Source: Flavobacteriales bacterium (GTDB lineage: Bacteria; Bacteroidota; Bacteroidia; Flavobacteriales; UA16). From it: a DNA stretch of 18,187 nt. The notes beneath the pieces are model-generated. The model worked only from the letters and a program-made list of their open reading frames with translations, was not told the DNA's origin and made no database searches. Positions 1-7,463 of this stretch are shown here, piece after piece (within the stretch, counting starts at the first letter, position 1; every line of letters begins with the position of its first letter). Where the stretch lies: positions 1 to 18,187 of the forward strand of contig JAOIQU010000028.1 in the NCBI GenBank assembly GCA_028141885.1, given 5' to 3'. The position numbers and the translations under genes were made by a program.

Positions 1-6
1 CTTCTC

Positions 7-1098
7 ATGTGTGGCACAAAGTGTGCCCAGATGCATTCGTTTTCCATACCAGTCTTGCAGCACAACAAGCAAGGCCGATTCTTCATTTCCTTTCAACTTA
101 ACGGCAAGCGTCACCGCTACTCAAGTGGTCGAGCGTTTGGCTTGGATGTTGACCCCAACAGGCTGCCACTCAGTCTCAGGAAGTCAGCTGCCGAGGATCT
201 CTGCTACCTCATCCACGGCAAACTCAGGGAGGGGTGGGGTGCTGAAGTCGACAAAGACGAGATTCGAGCCTTGGATGCGGTGAGGTCTTTTACCGTTGAT
301 CCAGCCTTTACCACGATGTACACAAAGGCGTTGCAGCTGACTCAGCGTAGGTTCGTTGATTTCCTGCAGCGCAGGGGGCTCCAGGCGCTCAAGCTGTCGG
401 ACGTCAAGGACTCACACCTCAGATCTTTCTTGGTGTCTCTCGACCTTTCCGTTTCGTCTTACAACCACGAACTCAAGCACATTTCCAGCATCCTCAGCAA
501 GCTTATGGCGCCCCTTGGATTGTCCAACCCTGCAGGGCTGATCAAGAAGAAGAAGGAGACGCCTAAGCTCCACAAACCCTTTGACGATGTCCAAGCTGTC
601 CTTGCTGAGATCCGTGCGTACAACGAGAATCTATGGTTGTGTTGCTTGCTCACGTACGGCTGCTTGCTTCGTCCCCACCAAGAGATCCGTCAGTTGACGT
701 GGGGGGACTTCTCTGAAGACATGTCTTTCATCTCGCTTTCAGGCAGCAGAAACAAGAGTGGACGGAACAGAATCGTCCCCGTATCGCCTTACATCGCCCA
801 AAACCTAGTCAGGGGTACACACACTGACAACATCTTCACAGGCTCAGAGAAGCCGTACAACAGCGATTATTTCAAGACGCTGTGGGGGAAGTACAGGAAG
901 CGTTCTAAGCTCCTACAGCCGAATCAAACGCTGTACTCGTTCCGACACACTGGAGCTATCGAGATCTACAAGCGTACAGGCTCTCTGACGGTTCTGCAGC
1001 AAGCCATGGGGCATGCAAGCCTTGCTGTGAGCTTAGGCTATCTGAGGAACCTCGAAGTTCCGATGCTGAGAGTGGAGGATATGCCGCGATTGAATTAA
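7..1098 (+). CDS. Tyrosine recombinase / phage-type integrase
   Basis: This is a site-specific DNA recombinase of the tyrosine integrase family. Residues 1-85 form a small basic N-terminal domain (RFFISFQLNGKRHRY) that resembles an arm-binding domain. Residues about 98-190 are a helical core-binding domain. The catalytic domain spans about 192-355 and shows the expected residues: R222 (LLRPHQEIRQLTW), K250 in the beta-hairpin (NKSGR), R313-H314 (YSFRHTG, with Y310 where many members have His), H336 (MGH) and nucleophile Y345 (GYLRN). At 363 aa it is of normal length and looks intact. The frame is open to the window edge, so the true start is uncertain: ATG at 7, ATG at 31 (M9), or upstream. 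Its last 30 or so codons recur as fragments at 8508 and 9098. It converges on the gene at 1120-1773. Its targets and direction of action are not visible. Chromosomal element integrase or a locus-specific recombinase are both possible. Confidence 0.93.
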   Translation: MCGTKCAQMHSFSIPVLQHNKQGRFFISFQLNGKRHRYSSGRAFGLDVDPNRLPLSLRKSAAEDLCYLIHGKLREGWGAEVDKDEIRALDAVRSFTVDPAFTTMYTKALQLTQRRFVDFLQRRGLQALKLSDVKDSHLRSFLVSLDLSVSSYNHELKHISSILSKLMAPLGLSNPAGLIKKKKETPKLHKPFDDVQAVLAEIRAYNENLWLCCLLTYGCLLRPHQEIRQLTWGDFSEDMSFISLSGSRNKSGRNRIVPVSPYIAQNLVRGTHTDNIFTGSEKPYNSDYFKTLWGKYRKRSKLLQPNQTLYSFRHTGAIEIYKRTGSLTVLQQAMGHASLAVSLGYLRNLEVPMLRVEDMPRLN

Positions 1099-1115
1099 GA
1101 ATAGGATTCTAGAAT
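1098..1115. other. Palindromic spacer between convergent genes
   Basis: The 21-bp gap between the recombinase stop and the stop of the opposite-strand gene lies inside overlapping short palindromes: AGAAT-AGG-ATTCT and the perfect 10-mer ATTCTAGAAT. This could act as a weak bidirectional terminator, but the stems are short, AT-rich and lack a clear T tract, so the assignment is tentative. Confidence 0.25.
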
Positions 1116-1119
1116 TGTT

Positions 1120-1773
1120 TCACTTGTTCTCACTGTTCTCAAGGAGTTCAAATGGTGATAATTCAATCTTTGATCTCACAGGAATTCCATAAGCATGAGG
1201 GTATAGGGTCTCCCTGTTAAATGAGGGTTGACTGACTACGATAGCGGTGGTAGACTCTTTTCCGTAGGGATCTACCATGCGCAGCCAAACACCAGCTTTT
1301 AAATCCACTAGATCAGGGTAGTCATTATCGGGAGGAGTGGCCATGATTAATCGACTGAGATCAGCAGAATCGATCCCAAGTTCAAATGGGATTGTAAGGA
1401 CAGATTTCTCAGGTAAATAGGCTGTTTGACTCCAAATCTTAGGGTCCGATTGAATTGTATTCGGACCGCTATCGCCAAATGGTGTGTTTTGCAAGCTGAA
1501 AGTAGAATCATCTGCTGATGCTAGAAACATCCTACTCTCAATCAGTCCAACAGGGTGTGACACGGAGTTTAGGAACGTGCACTCAAAGGAGAATGTATCC
1601 CTTTCATAGGGGCCGTAACATATCGGAAAAAGTATGTCAGGATGGACGACGCAGGAAATTTTAGTTGAATGATCAAAGAACTGAAAGTATGATGTGATTG
1701 CTGCAGAGATCACTGCTACGATGGAAAGACTGAACGAGAGCCTTTCGCTAGACCAAAGGTTGAAGAACGCCAT
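1120..1773 (-). CDS. Membrane-anchored protein of unknown function
   Basis: I do not recognise this 217-aa protein. Residues about 12-33 (LSFSLSIVAVISAAITSYF) form one hydrophobic segment close to the N-terminus, best read as a signal anchor. The remaining roughly 180 residues would then be extracytoplasmic and look beta-rich, with few cysteines and no catalytic motif that I can name. The ATG at 1773 is the natural start because it places the short polar head MAFFNLWSSER directly before the membrane segment. No Shine-Dalgarno sequence is visible, as is usual in Bacteroidota. The gene converges on the recombinase (21-bp gap) and diverges from the first array gene at 1882 (108-bp gap). It has no similarity to the array proteins, so it may be recombinase-associated cargo or simply the flanking gene. 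Confidence 0.7.
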   Translation of the reverse strand: MAFFNLWSSERLSFSLSIVAVISAAITSYFQFFDHSTKISCVVHPDILFPICYGPYERDTFSFECTFLNSVSHPVGLIESRMFLASADDSTFSLQNTPFGDSGPNTIQSDPKIWSQTAYLPEKSVLTIPFELGIDSADLSRLIMATPPDNDYPDLVDLKAGVWLRMVDPYGKESTTAIVVSQPSFNRETLYPHAYGIPVRSKIELSPFELLENSENK

Positions 1774-1831
1774 GACGATTTGTTGAGTTCACCCAAAGCT
1801 AAGCCTTCCACACCACCATGTATGTGTACGC

Positions 1832-1861
1832 TTTGAGAGGGTGTACATAAGCTGTATCTTG
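1832..1861 (+). promoter_or_regulatory. Array promoter, copy 1 (Bacteroidota type)
   Basis: A Bacteroidota sigma-ABfr-like promoter: TTTG at 1832-1835, a 19-bp spacer, then TATCTTG at 1855-1861, with the ATG 27 nt after the first T of TATCTTG. It lies inside a repeated block that starts near 1804 (CCTTCCACACCACC) and continues without a break through the signal-peptide codons of the gene (to about 1930). Near-identical blocks precede the genes at 4784, 9789 and 12063, and a diverged one precedes 7461. The leader is predicted to be only about 14 nt and carries no Shine-Dalgarno motif. Confidence 0.75.
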
Positions 1862-1881
1862 TTGGTCCTTAACCGAGACCG

Positions 1882-3216
1882 ATGAAAAGACTGCTTGCTT
1901 TGATGTTGTGTGCTTTGAGCCTTGGGGTGATTGGGCAAGAGGAATGCAATGACGTTTCGCCATTCTTGACTGCTGTTGAACAGGTGCCTCTCGAGTTACT
2001 CGGAATGAGTGACTCTACAATGTTCTTCAAATCCGAAGATTCTTTGAACTGGCAAGAAGCTCAAGATTATTCGAGTTTCCTTGGTGGCCATCTTGCAACG
2101 TTTTCCAGTTCGGAAGAATATGACTTAATTCAGACTACCTGGTCTAGTCCTTTTGGTTTATGGTTCGGGTTACGACAGAATGTCTTTGACGAAGAGCCTG
2201 CTGGTGGATGGGGTTGGGTCACAAATGAAGATTCGACCTTTTCAGCTTGGGGATCGTCGGAGCCAAATAATGGCCCCAACATCAATTATTCAGAAGATTG
2301 TGGCGAAATCGTCGAAGGTTTCTGGAATGATGCATGGTGCTTGGTTACACGTCGCTTCATCATTGAGGTGCCTATTTCAAAAGTGCGCTGCTCCGAACAA
2401 GCGGCTTGCAACTTCGATCCAGAAGCAACAATTGACGATGGCTCATGCTACAGTTGCGACATCCCAGAGAGTCATTGTGGCCCAGGAACGATTTGGGATG
2501 CTGAGATGCAGTTATGCATCATCGCCAATCCCGCTGACATCAACCTAGACGGCTGCGTCCAACTCGGGGACCTTCTCAACCTTCTTGCCGCTTATGGTGA
2601 TTGCGGGGCAGAAGAGTCAGTGTGGCAGTGCGGTGATCCAGTCAGCTACCAAGGCTATGACTACCAGACAGTGCAGATTGGAGAGCAGTGCTGGTTTGCT
2701 GAGAACGTAAGAGCAATGGAGTTGAATGATGGTACTCTGATCTCGCAAGGCGTGGTTTCACAGACACCTGGGTTGTCGTATTACAACAATGATCCGTCGC
2801 TAGGTAGTATTGTTGGACTGCACTACAATTATTGGGCAGCATTAGATGTTTGTCCAAATGATTGGCACCTTCCTACGGACGTTGAATTCAACGAGCTTAT
2901 GTCTTTTTTGAATCAGCAAAATCCTGGTGCTTTGGTCTCGGGGCTTGTTCTCAAGGCAAGTGAAGATGCGGTTTTGCCTTGGAATGGGACGAATTCCACT
3001 GGTTTCACAGGACTTCCAGGGGGATTTATTTCTCAAAATGGAATGTCATACCAATATGGTGCTGATGGTGGGTGGTGGTGGACAAGAAACACGTTGGAAG
3101 CGCCTGAGGTTGGACACGGCTTTTCGCTTACTACATACAATGACATGCCCGTTTCAGTGGGCTATACACAGGGAGATCAAGGGCGATCCGTTCGCTGCAT
3201 TAAAGATTCAGAATGA
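1882..3216 (+). CDS. Exported C-type lectin + FISUMP protein (array A1)
   Basis: A secreted or surface multidomain protein of 444 aa. It has a type A signal peptide (MKRLLALMLCALSLGVIGQ, cleavage before or near Q19). Residues about 35-167 form a C-type lectin-like domain with WQEAQDYSSFLGGHLATFSS, WVTNEDSTFSAW, an EPNN motif (the EPN-type loop associated with Ca-dependent mannose-type sugar binding) and WND before a Cys. Then come one cysteine repeat (about 170-194, ACNFDPEATIDDGSC), a CGPGTIWDAEMQLCI mini-module (199-213), a single EF-hand/dockerin-like motif (DINLDGCVQLGDLLNLLAAYG, about 218-240) and a C-terminal FISUMP domain (about 247-444) ending RCIKDSE. A carbohydrate-binding adhesin is the likely role; the actual ligand is inference. 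It is the first gene of a unit with its own promoter, and its stop overlaps the next start (ATGA). Confidence 0.9.
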   Translation: MKRLLALMLCALSLGVIGQEECNDVSPFLTAVEQVPLELLGMSDSTMFFKSEDSLNWQEAQDYSSFLGGHLATFSSSEEYDLIQTTWSSPFGLWFGLRQNVFDEEPAGGWGWVTNEDSTFSAWGSSEPNNGPNINYSEDCGEIVEGFWNDAWCLVTRRFIIEVPISKVRCSEQAACNFDPEATIDDGSCYSCDIPESHCGPGTIWDAEMQLCIIANPADINLDGCVQLGDLLNLLAAYGDCGAEESVWQCGDPVSYQGYDYQTVQIGEQCWFAENVRAMELNDGTLISQGVVSQTPGLSYYNNDPSLGSIVGLHYNYWAALDVCPNDWHLPTDVEFNELMSFLNQQNPGALVSGLVLKASEDAVLPWNGTNSTGFTGLPGGFISQNGMSYQYGADGGWWWTRNTLEAPEVGHGFSLTTYNDMPVSVGYTQGDQGRSVRCIKDSE

Positions 3217-3269
3217 ACCGCTTCTTCACTCTTTTCTTAGCTGCTTCTTGCTTGACTGCTGTTGGGCAG
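3193..3269 (+). repeat. ATGA junction repeat, copy 1 (FISUMP end / type B signal)
   Basis: The DNA running from the last FISUMP codons (CGCTGCATTAAAGATTCAG) across the ATGA stop/start overlap and through the type B signal peptide to GGGCAG is repeated almost exactly at 16125-16182, and partly at 14476-14546 and 10625-10680. The overlap implies translational coupling of the gene pair. The conservation extends across a gene boundary, which points to recombination or duplication of the boundary itself and not only to protein-level selection. Confidence 0.8.
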
Positions 3270-4646
3270 TATCAGGTCGGTGACGTAGGTCCAGCAGGTG
3301 GCTGGATCTTCTATGTTGACAGTGATAGCGTCTTTGATGGCTGGGATTACTTGGAAGTCGCACCCAACGTCAGTTGCTGTTTTCAAGGGAGTGGATGTGT
3401 TTGGCCGCCTTCGCCTTACAGTACATCTACTGAGCTAGGGTCAGGGCTTGAAAACACATCCCAATGGCCAGACGGAGATCCAGAGCGCATTTCGACTTGG
3501 GATTTTGCTCAGGCTTACTCCTTTGGTGGCTATTCGGATTGGTTCATTCCAAGTAAAGACGAGTTAGATGTCTTTCTTGAAAGTTCAGTGAAGTACAATG
3601 TCCTTGCAGAAGGCGAAGGCTATGGCATTAGCACCAGCTCTCACTATTCGAACTGTCTTTGGTGGAGTTGGTCTACCAACATTGGATGGAACATTGGCGA
3701 TGAAGGTTGGGTTGGGAACAAGCTGATACTTCCAATCCGCAGGTTTACGACCTCGGAGGATAATCTTTTGTGTGATGGAGGCACGATTTGGGATGTTGCT
3801 CAGCAGAAGTGTGTGTTTGACCAGTCGGCTTGTGGCCAGGGCACCATCTGGGATGCCGCGTCCCAAACATGCATTCCTGACAACCCATCAGATCTCAACC
3901 ACGACGGTTGTGTTGACGTTAACGACTTCATGGGGCACTTGGCTGCGTTCGGATCAGGCTGTGAGGAAGGAGTGGCTGAAACGCCTTGGCAGTGCGGAGA
4001 TCCGCTTGAGTACCAAGGCTATAACTACGAGACTGTGCAGATCGGCGAGCAGTGCTGGTTTGCGGAAAACCTTCGCAGCGAAAACTATGAGAGTGGGGAC
4101 GCGATAGCTTCAAATCTCGCTGACCCTGAATGGTCTGCTACTACTTTGGGTGCCACGGCGGTTTATGGTGAGGGAAGTAGCCAATGTTTTACTGAAAGTC
4201 CTGACGGAGATGCTTGCAATGAATACTGGGCTTTGGAGGAATATGGCCGTTTGTACAATTGGTACGCGGTGGATGATGGTCGTGGCCTATGTCCAAGCGG
4301 ATGGGGTGTCCCATCCATCGAGAATTGGAATACTGTGACCGCATTCTTGGGAGGGGAAACCGACGCTGGTTACACGATGAAATCGACGTTTGGATGGTTG
4401 GAGAATGGTCACGGTACAAACGCCAGTGGTTTTATGGCTTTGCCAGGGGGATACATGGATTTCGATGTTTGGGGAAGCTCAACCATTTTTTATGATGCGG
4501 GAATGCTAGGAGGCTGGTGGAGTTCAACTCCCAATGGCGGTCAGCAAGCATGGCACACAGAGATAGTGCACGACTCCAATGGTATGTCCACCTTTTTTTA
4601 CAGGAACCGTAATTCGGGGTGGTCAGTTCGCTGCGTCAAAGACTAA
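3213..4646 (+). CDS. Exported DUF1566/Lcl-like + FISUMP protein (array B1)
   Basis: A 477-aa exported protein with a type B signal peptide ([19 protein letters not shown]). Residues about 20-183 resemble the DUF1566/Lcl C-terminal domain: YQVGDVGPAGGWIFYVD, GWDYLEVAP, GYSDWFIPSKDELD, LWWSWS and the closing LPIRRFT. Residues about 188-225 hold two copies of the C-x2-GTIWD-x5-C mini-module. An EF-hand/dockerin-like motif follows (DLNHDGCVDVNDFMGHLAAFG, about 226-247), then a full FISUMP domain (about 258-477): CGDPLEYQGYNYETVQIG, YGRLYNWYAVDDGRGLCPSGW, SGFMALPGG, GGWWSSTP, VRCVKD. The DUF1566-like and FISUMP domains follow the same order of motifs, so the protein looks like a tandem of two distantly related modules. 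The start is fixed by the signal peptide and overlaps the A1 stop. It has no promoter of its own. Confidence 0.9.
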   Translation: MNRFFTLFLAASCLTAVGQYQVGDVGPAGGWIFYVDSDSVFDGWDYLEVAPNVSCCFQGSGCVWPPSPYSTSTELGSGLENTSQWPDGDPERISTWDFAQAYSFGGYSDWFIPSKDELDVFLESSVKYNVLAEGEGYGISTSSHYSNCLWWSWSTNIGWNIGDEGWVGNKLILPIRRFTTSEDNLLCDGGTIWDVAQQKCVFDQSACGQGTIWDAASQTCIPDNPSDLNHDGCVDVNDFMGHLAAFGSGCEEGVAETPWQCGDPLEYQGYNYETVQIGEQCWFAENLRSENYESGDAIASNLADPEWSATTLGATAVYGEGSSQCFTESPDGDACNEYWALEEYGRLYNWYAVDDGRGLCPSGWGVPSIENWNTVTAFLGGETDAGYTMKSTFGWLENGHGTNASGFMALPGGYMDFDVWGSSTIFYDAGMLGGWWSSTPNGGQQAWHTEIVHDSNGMSTFFYRNRNSGWSVRCVKD

Positions 4647-4733
4647 ACATCTGGTCATCACCAAACCACTCTGACGCTGCTTCCTTGGCCTTCTGAAGGG
4701 CTCAACCTTCCACACCACCATGTATGTGTACGC

Positions 4734-4763
4734 TTTGAGAGGGTGTACATAAGCTGTATCTTG
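4734..4763 (+). promoter_or_regulatory. Array promoter, copy 2
   Basis: TTTG at 4734-4737, a 19-bp spacer and TATCTTG at 4757-4763, 27 nt before the ATG at 4784. The surrounding block matches copy 1 closely from 4708 (CTTCCACACCACCATG) through the signal-peptide codons. The remaining spacer from 4647 to 4707 differs from the other intergenic regions; a short palindrome CCTTCTGAAGG (4689-4699) is present without a T run, so it is not a convincing terminator. Confidence 0.75.
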
Positions 4764-4783
4764 TTGGTCCTTAACTGAGACCG

Positions 4784-7315
4784 ATGAAAAGACTGCTTGC
4801 TTTGATGTTGTGTGCTGTGAGCCTTGGGGTGATGGGGCAAAATGGCGTCTGTTGTGACCTTGATGGAGTAAATTACGTCGGCCCTGCAGTGTGCTTGGGT
4901 GTTGGAGAGCCAAATGGAACTTGGAGCGATGCTGACGGAGTGGCATGCGATCCTGATTGTTCGAATTACGATCCGTGCGATCCTGCTGGGGAGTGTTACA
5001 ACCCAAATAGTCCAGGGTGCACAAATGTTGGATGCACAGATCCCACCGCCTGCAACTACGATCCCACAGCAGAGGTGAACGACGGTTCTTGCGAATACTT
5101 GAGTTGCAGCGGTTGTCAGGACCCAGCTGCTTGTGATTATGACGATGATGCCGTGATTGCAGGCATTTGCGATTACGATTCATGCGCAGGATGTACGAAT
5201 CCAGAAGCACTCAACTACGATGCCACGGCGTTCATCGATGATGGATCATGCGAAATTCCTGGATGCACCATTCCTGTAGCGTGCAACTTCTATGCGGGTG
5301 CAACTGTGAATGACGGATCTTGTGATTTTGTGTCTTGCTTGGAATTGGGGTGCACCGAAGCCAGTGCATGCAACTATGACCCAGAAGCCATTTTGAACGA
5401 TGGTTCATGCGAGTACCAAACGTGCATTGGGTGCACCAATCCTATTGCGTGTGACTTTGACCCCGATGCGACTATTGCAGGCCAGTGTGACCATACGAGT
5501 TGTATTGGTTGTACTGATTCAACTGCCTGCAACTATGACTCGACAGCTTTCGTTGATGATGGGTCATGCCTTGATATTGATGCTTGTGGCGTCTGTGGTG
5601 GTCCAGGTGCAGTCTATGATTGTGGATGTACAGACATCCCTGACGGCGATTGTGACTGCTTGGGGAATCAGTTAGATGCTTTGGGAATCTGCGGAGGCTT
5701 TTGTGAAGCGGATGTCGACAACGATGGGTTGTGTGATGCCACAGACCCTTGCGTGGGGGCGTTTGACAACTGCGGTGTGTGTAACGGTCCAGGTCCAATC
5801 CTAGAGTGTGGTTGCGCGGAACTTCCTGAGGGAGACTGTGACTGCAACGGAAACCAAGTTGATGTGTTAGGAGTCTGTGGAGGGTCTTGCTCGGCTGATG
5901 CTGATGCCGACGGCGTCTGTGATGACGTAGACGACTGCGTGGGAGCGCTCGACGCTTGCGGACTCTGCAACGGACCAGGAGCAATCTACGAATGCGGTTG
6001 TGCTGACATCCCTGAAGGGGATTGCGACTGTGATGGGAATACGGTTGATCTGGTCGGGGTCTGCGGTGGGAGCTGCACAAGCGACCATGACAACAATGGA
6101 GTCTGTGACGATCAAGAGGTGTTTGGGTGTGCTTATCCACTTGCAGACAACTACAGCCCTGAGGTCACTCATGACGACGGTTCATGCGTCTTCCCATGTG
6201 TTGGCGAAGTCAACGCAAACGTCTTTGACTGGGATGGGGATTACAGTGTGACTGTAACCGACTTCTTGATGATGCTCACTGTGTTTGGTGATGTTGACGT
6301 GGACTTTGACGGTGTTTGGGACAGCGCAGACGAATGCATCGACACAGAGGCTTGCAACTACAATGCTGATCCTTCAGAGCCTTGTCAGTACATCGATGTT
6401 CTTGGAATCTGTGGCGGAGGGTGCCTAGAAGACGCAGACGCTGATGGTGTTTGCGATGATGTGGATGACTGCATCGGTGTTGTCGATGAATGTGGTGTGT
6501 GCAACGGTCCAGGAGCTACGGAAGTCGTGATTGAAGACATCACAATCCTCTATGACAGCGTCTACGCAGAGCAGATCGATACGTGGTTTGTGTTTGAAGT
6601 TGGTGCCGACACCACCTTCAGCTATCAATGCGACCCTTCTTTGTCGTTTTCATGTGGGGACCCTGTCAGTTACCAAGGCTATGACTACGAGACGGTGCAG
6701 ATTGGTGAGCAGTGCTGGTTTGCTGAGAACCTCAGGGCTGAGAACTACAGGAATGGTGATGTGATTCCTACAGGACTCAGTGATAGCGAGTGGTACGATA
6801 CAACATCAGGAGCAGTTGTAATTTACGGGGAAGGTGGTGATTGCGAAGATGAATCGGATACCATTGATGCATGCGACCCAACCCAATCCTTGAATGAATT
6901 TGGTCGGCTTTACAACTGGTATGCTGTAGACGACACTCGGGGCCTTTGTTTGAGTGGCTGGCATGTCCCCTCGGATGAAGAGTGGATGACGATGGAGATG
7001 GCTTTGGGGATGAGCGAGGAGGATGCGAACGGTGAGGGATGGCGAGGCACCGACCAAGGGCGCCAAATGAAAACGGACTACGGCTGGTCACTTACCATCA
7101 ACGGCACAAATACAAGTGGCTTTTCAGCTTTGCCAGGGGGCTCCCGCAACCTCGTAGGAGACTTTAAAAATGGAGGAAAACATGGCTCATGGTGGAGCTC
7201 GTCGCCCGTTGATTCCCGTGCATGGAATCGGGAGTTAGGCCAAGCCTTTACGCAAGTAAGACGCCACGACTACAGTCTAGTGTTGGGTTATTCCATCCGC
7301 TGCATCAAAGACTGA
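4784..7315 (+). CDS. Exported Cys-rich stalk + FISUMP protein (array A2)
   Basis: An 843-aa exported protein with a type A signal peptide. A short Cys-containing N-terminal region (about 20-80) leads into seven cysteine repeats (about 83-264, consensus GCTDxxACNYDPxAxxNDGSC). Three exact 62-residue repeats follow (about 266-451, each CGVCxGPG...CDCxGN...GVCGGxC...DxDxDGVCDDxDDC). Their Asp-rich part resembles calcium-binding thrombospondin type 3 repeats. An EF-hand/dockerin-like motif (FDWDGDYSVTVTDFLMMLTVFG) sits near 481-502, then a further partial 62-residue unit, a non-repetitive linker and a C-terminal FISUMP domain (about 620-843) ending IRCIKD. The repeats probably form a disulphide- and calcium-stiffened stalk presenting the FISUMP head; that is inference. 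It appears to be a single-gene unit with its own promoter. Several hits in other frames are caused by the repeats. Confidence 0.9.
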   Translation: MKRLLALMLCAVSLGVMGQNGVCCDLDGVNYVGPAVCLGVGEPNGTWSDADGVACDPDCSNYDPCDPAGECYNPNSPGCTNVGCTDPTACNYDPTAEVNDGSCEYLSCSGCQDPAACDYDDDAVIAGICDYDSCAGCTNPEALNYDATAFIDDGSCEIPGCTIPVACNFYAGATVNDGSCDFVSCLELGCTEASACNYDPEAILNDGSCEYQTCIGCTNPIACDFDPDATIAGQCDHTSCIGCTDSTACNYDSTAFVDDGSCLDIDACGVCGGPGAVYDCGCTDIPDGDCDCLGNQLDALGICGGFCEADVDNDGLCDATDPCVGAFDNCGVCNGPGPILECGCAELPEGDCDCNGNQVDVLGVCGGSCSADADADGVCDDVDDCVGALDACGLCNGPGAIYECGCADIPEGDCDCDGNTVDLVGVCGGSCTSDHDNNGVCDDQEVFGCAYPLADNYSPEVTHDDGSCVFPCVGEVNANVFDWDGDYSVTVTDFLMMLTVFGDVDVDFDGVWDSADECIDTEACNYNADPSEPCQYIDVLGICGGGCLEDADADGVCDDVDDCIGVVDECGVCNGPGATEVVIEDITILYDSVYAEQIDTWFVFEVGADTTFSYQCDPSLSFSCGDPVSYQGYDYETVQIGEQCWFAENLRAENYRNGDVIPTGLSDSEWYDTTSGAVVIYGEGGDCEDESDTIDACDPTQSLNEFGRLYNWYAVDDTRGLCLSGWHVPSDEEWMTMEMALGMSEEDANGEGWRGTDQGRQMKTDYGWSLTINGTNTSGFSALPGGSRNLVGDFKNGGKHGSWWSSSPVDSRAWNRELGQAFTQVRRHDYSLVLGYSIRCIKD
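5030..5578 (+). repeat. Seven-unit cysteine repeat with higher-order period
   Basis: Seven units of about 23-28 codons within the A2 gene. Six have the xDDGSC/xNDGSC or AGxC ending in a patterned order: units 1-3 end NDGSC, AGIC, DDGSC and units 5-7 end NDGSC, AGQC, DDGSC, with unit 4 between them. This indicates duplication of a three-unit block rather than repeated duplication of single units. Confidence 0.8.
5579..6136 (+). repeat. Three tandem 186-bp (62-aa) Cys/Asp-rich repeats
   Basis: Units begin at 5579, 5765 and 5951, exactly 186 bp apart. Each encodes xCGxCxGPG, a CGC motif, GDCDCxGN, GxCGGxC, and a D-x-D-x-DG-x-CDD calcium-type segment. Parts of the same unit recur at about 6400-6520 and in the genes at 12063, 14490 and 16145. 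Confidence 0.88.
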
Positions 7316-7463
7316 CAGGCACATACGATCAGCTTCGTGAGTCTATGCTGTTGCTTCCACGGGCTTTGAAAAACAACGTGGTGCCCTCACACCACCATGT
7401 ATGTGTACGCTTTGAGTGGCTAGACTTATGTCGTATCTTATAGTTCCTTAATTGTGACTGATG
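7293..7463 (+). repeat. Duplicated intergenic repeat, copy 1
   Basis: From the last FISUMP codons (CCATCCGCTGC) through the stop, the whole spacer and into the promoter block, this stretch matches 11895-12065 with few differences as far as CTTTGAG. It contains a conserved stem-loop GTGGTG-CCCTCA-CACCAC (7378-7395) just upstream of the promoter; in the array promoter copies at 1804 and 4708 only the right arm is present. The two copies are direct repeats 4602 bp apart, bracketing the genes from 7461 to 11917. Confidence 0.85.
7411..7441 (+). promoter_or_regulatory. Array promoter, copy 3 (diverged)
   Basis: TTTG at 7411-7414, 19-bp spacer, TATCTTAT at 7434-7441, ATG 27 nt after the first T. 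The spacer differs strongly from the other copies (TGGCTAGACTTATGTCG against AGGGTGTACATAAGCTG), yet both elements, the 19-bp spacing and the 27-nt distance are unchanged. This selective conservation is the best evidence in the window that these are the working promoter elements. Confidence 0.78.

Noticed and set aside
1820..1850. Inverted repeat TATGTGTAC / GTGTACATA around the TTTG element as an operator
   Set aside because: The arms pair imperfectly and the right arm is not kept in the diverged copy at 7411, so there is no conservation support.
5030..6136. CRISPR-like regular repeats
   Set aside because: The periodic repeats are in-frame protein-coding modules that drift in sequence, with no conserved repeat/unique spacer structure.
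4623..6140. Long opposite-strand reading frames over the promoter block and Cys repeats
   Set aside because: They are His/Arg-rich or Ser/Pro-rich mirror images of Cys/Asp-rich repeats and lack start context or recognisable domains; the same artefact appears over every copy of the promoter/signal block.
7357..7381. Terminator hairpin CCACG / CGTGG after the A2 gene
   Set aside because: The left arm is not conserved in the otherwise matching copy at 11918-11985 and no T tract follows.
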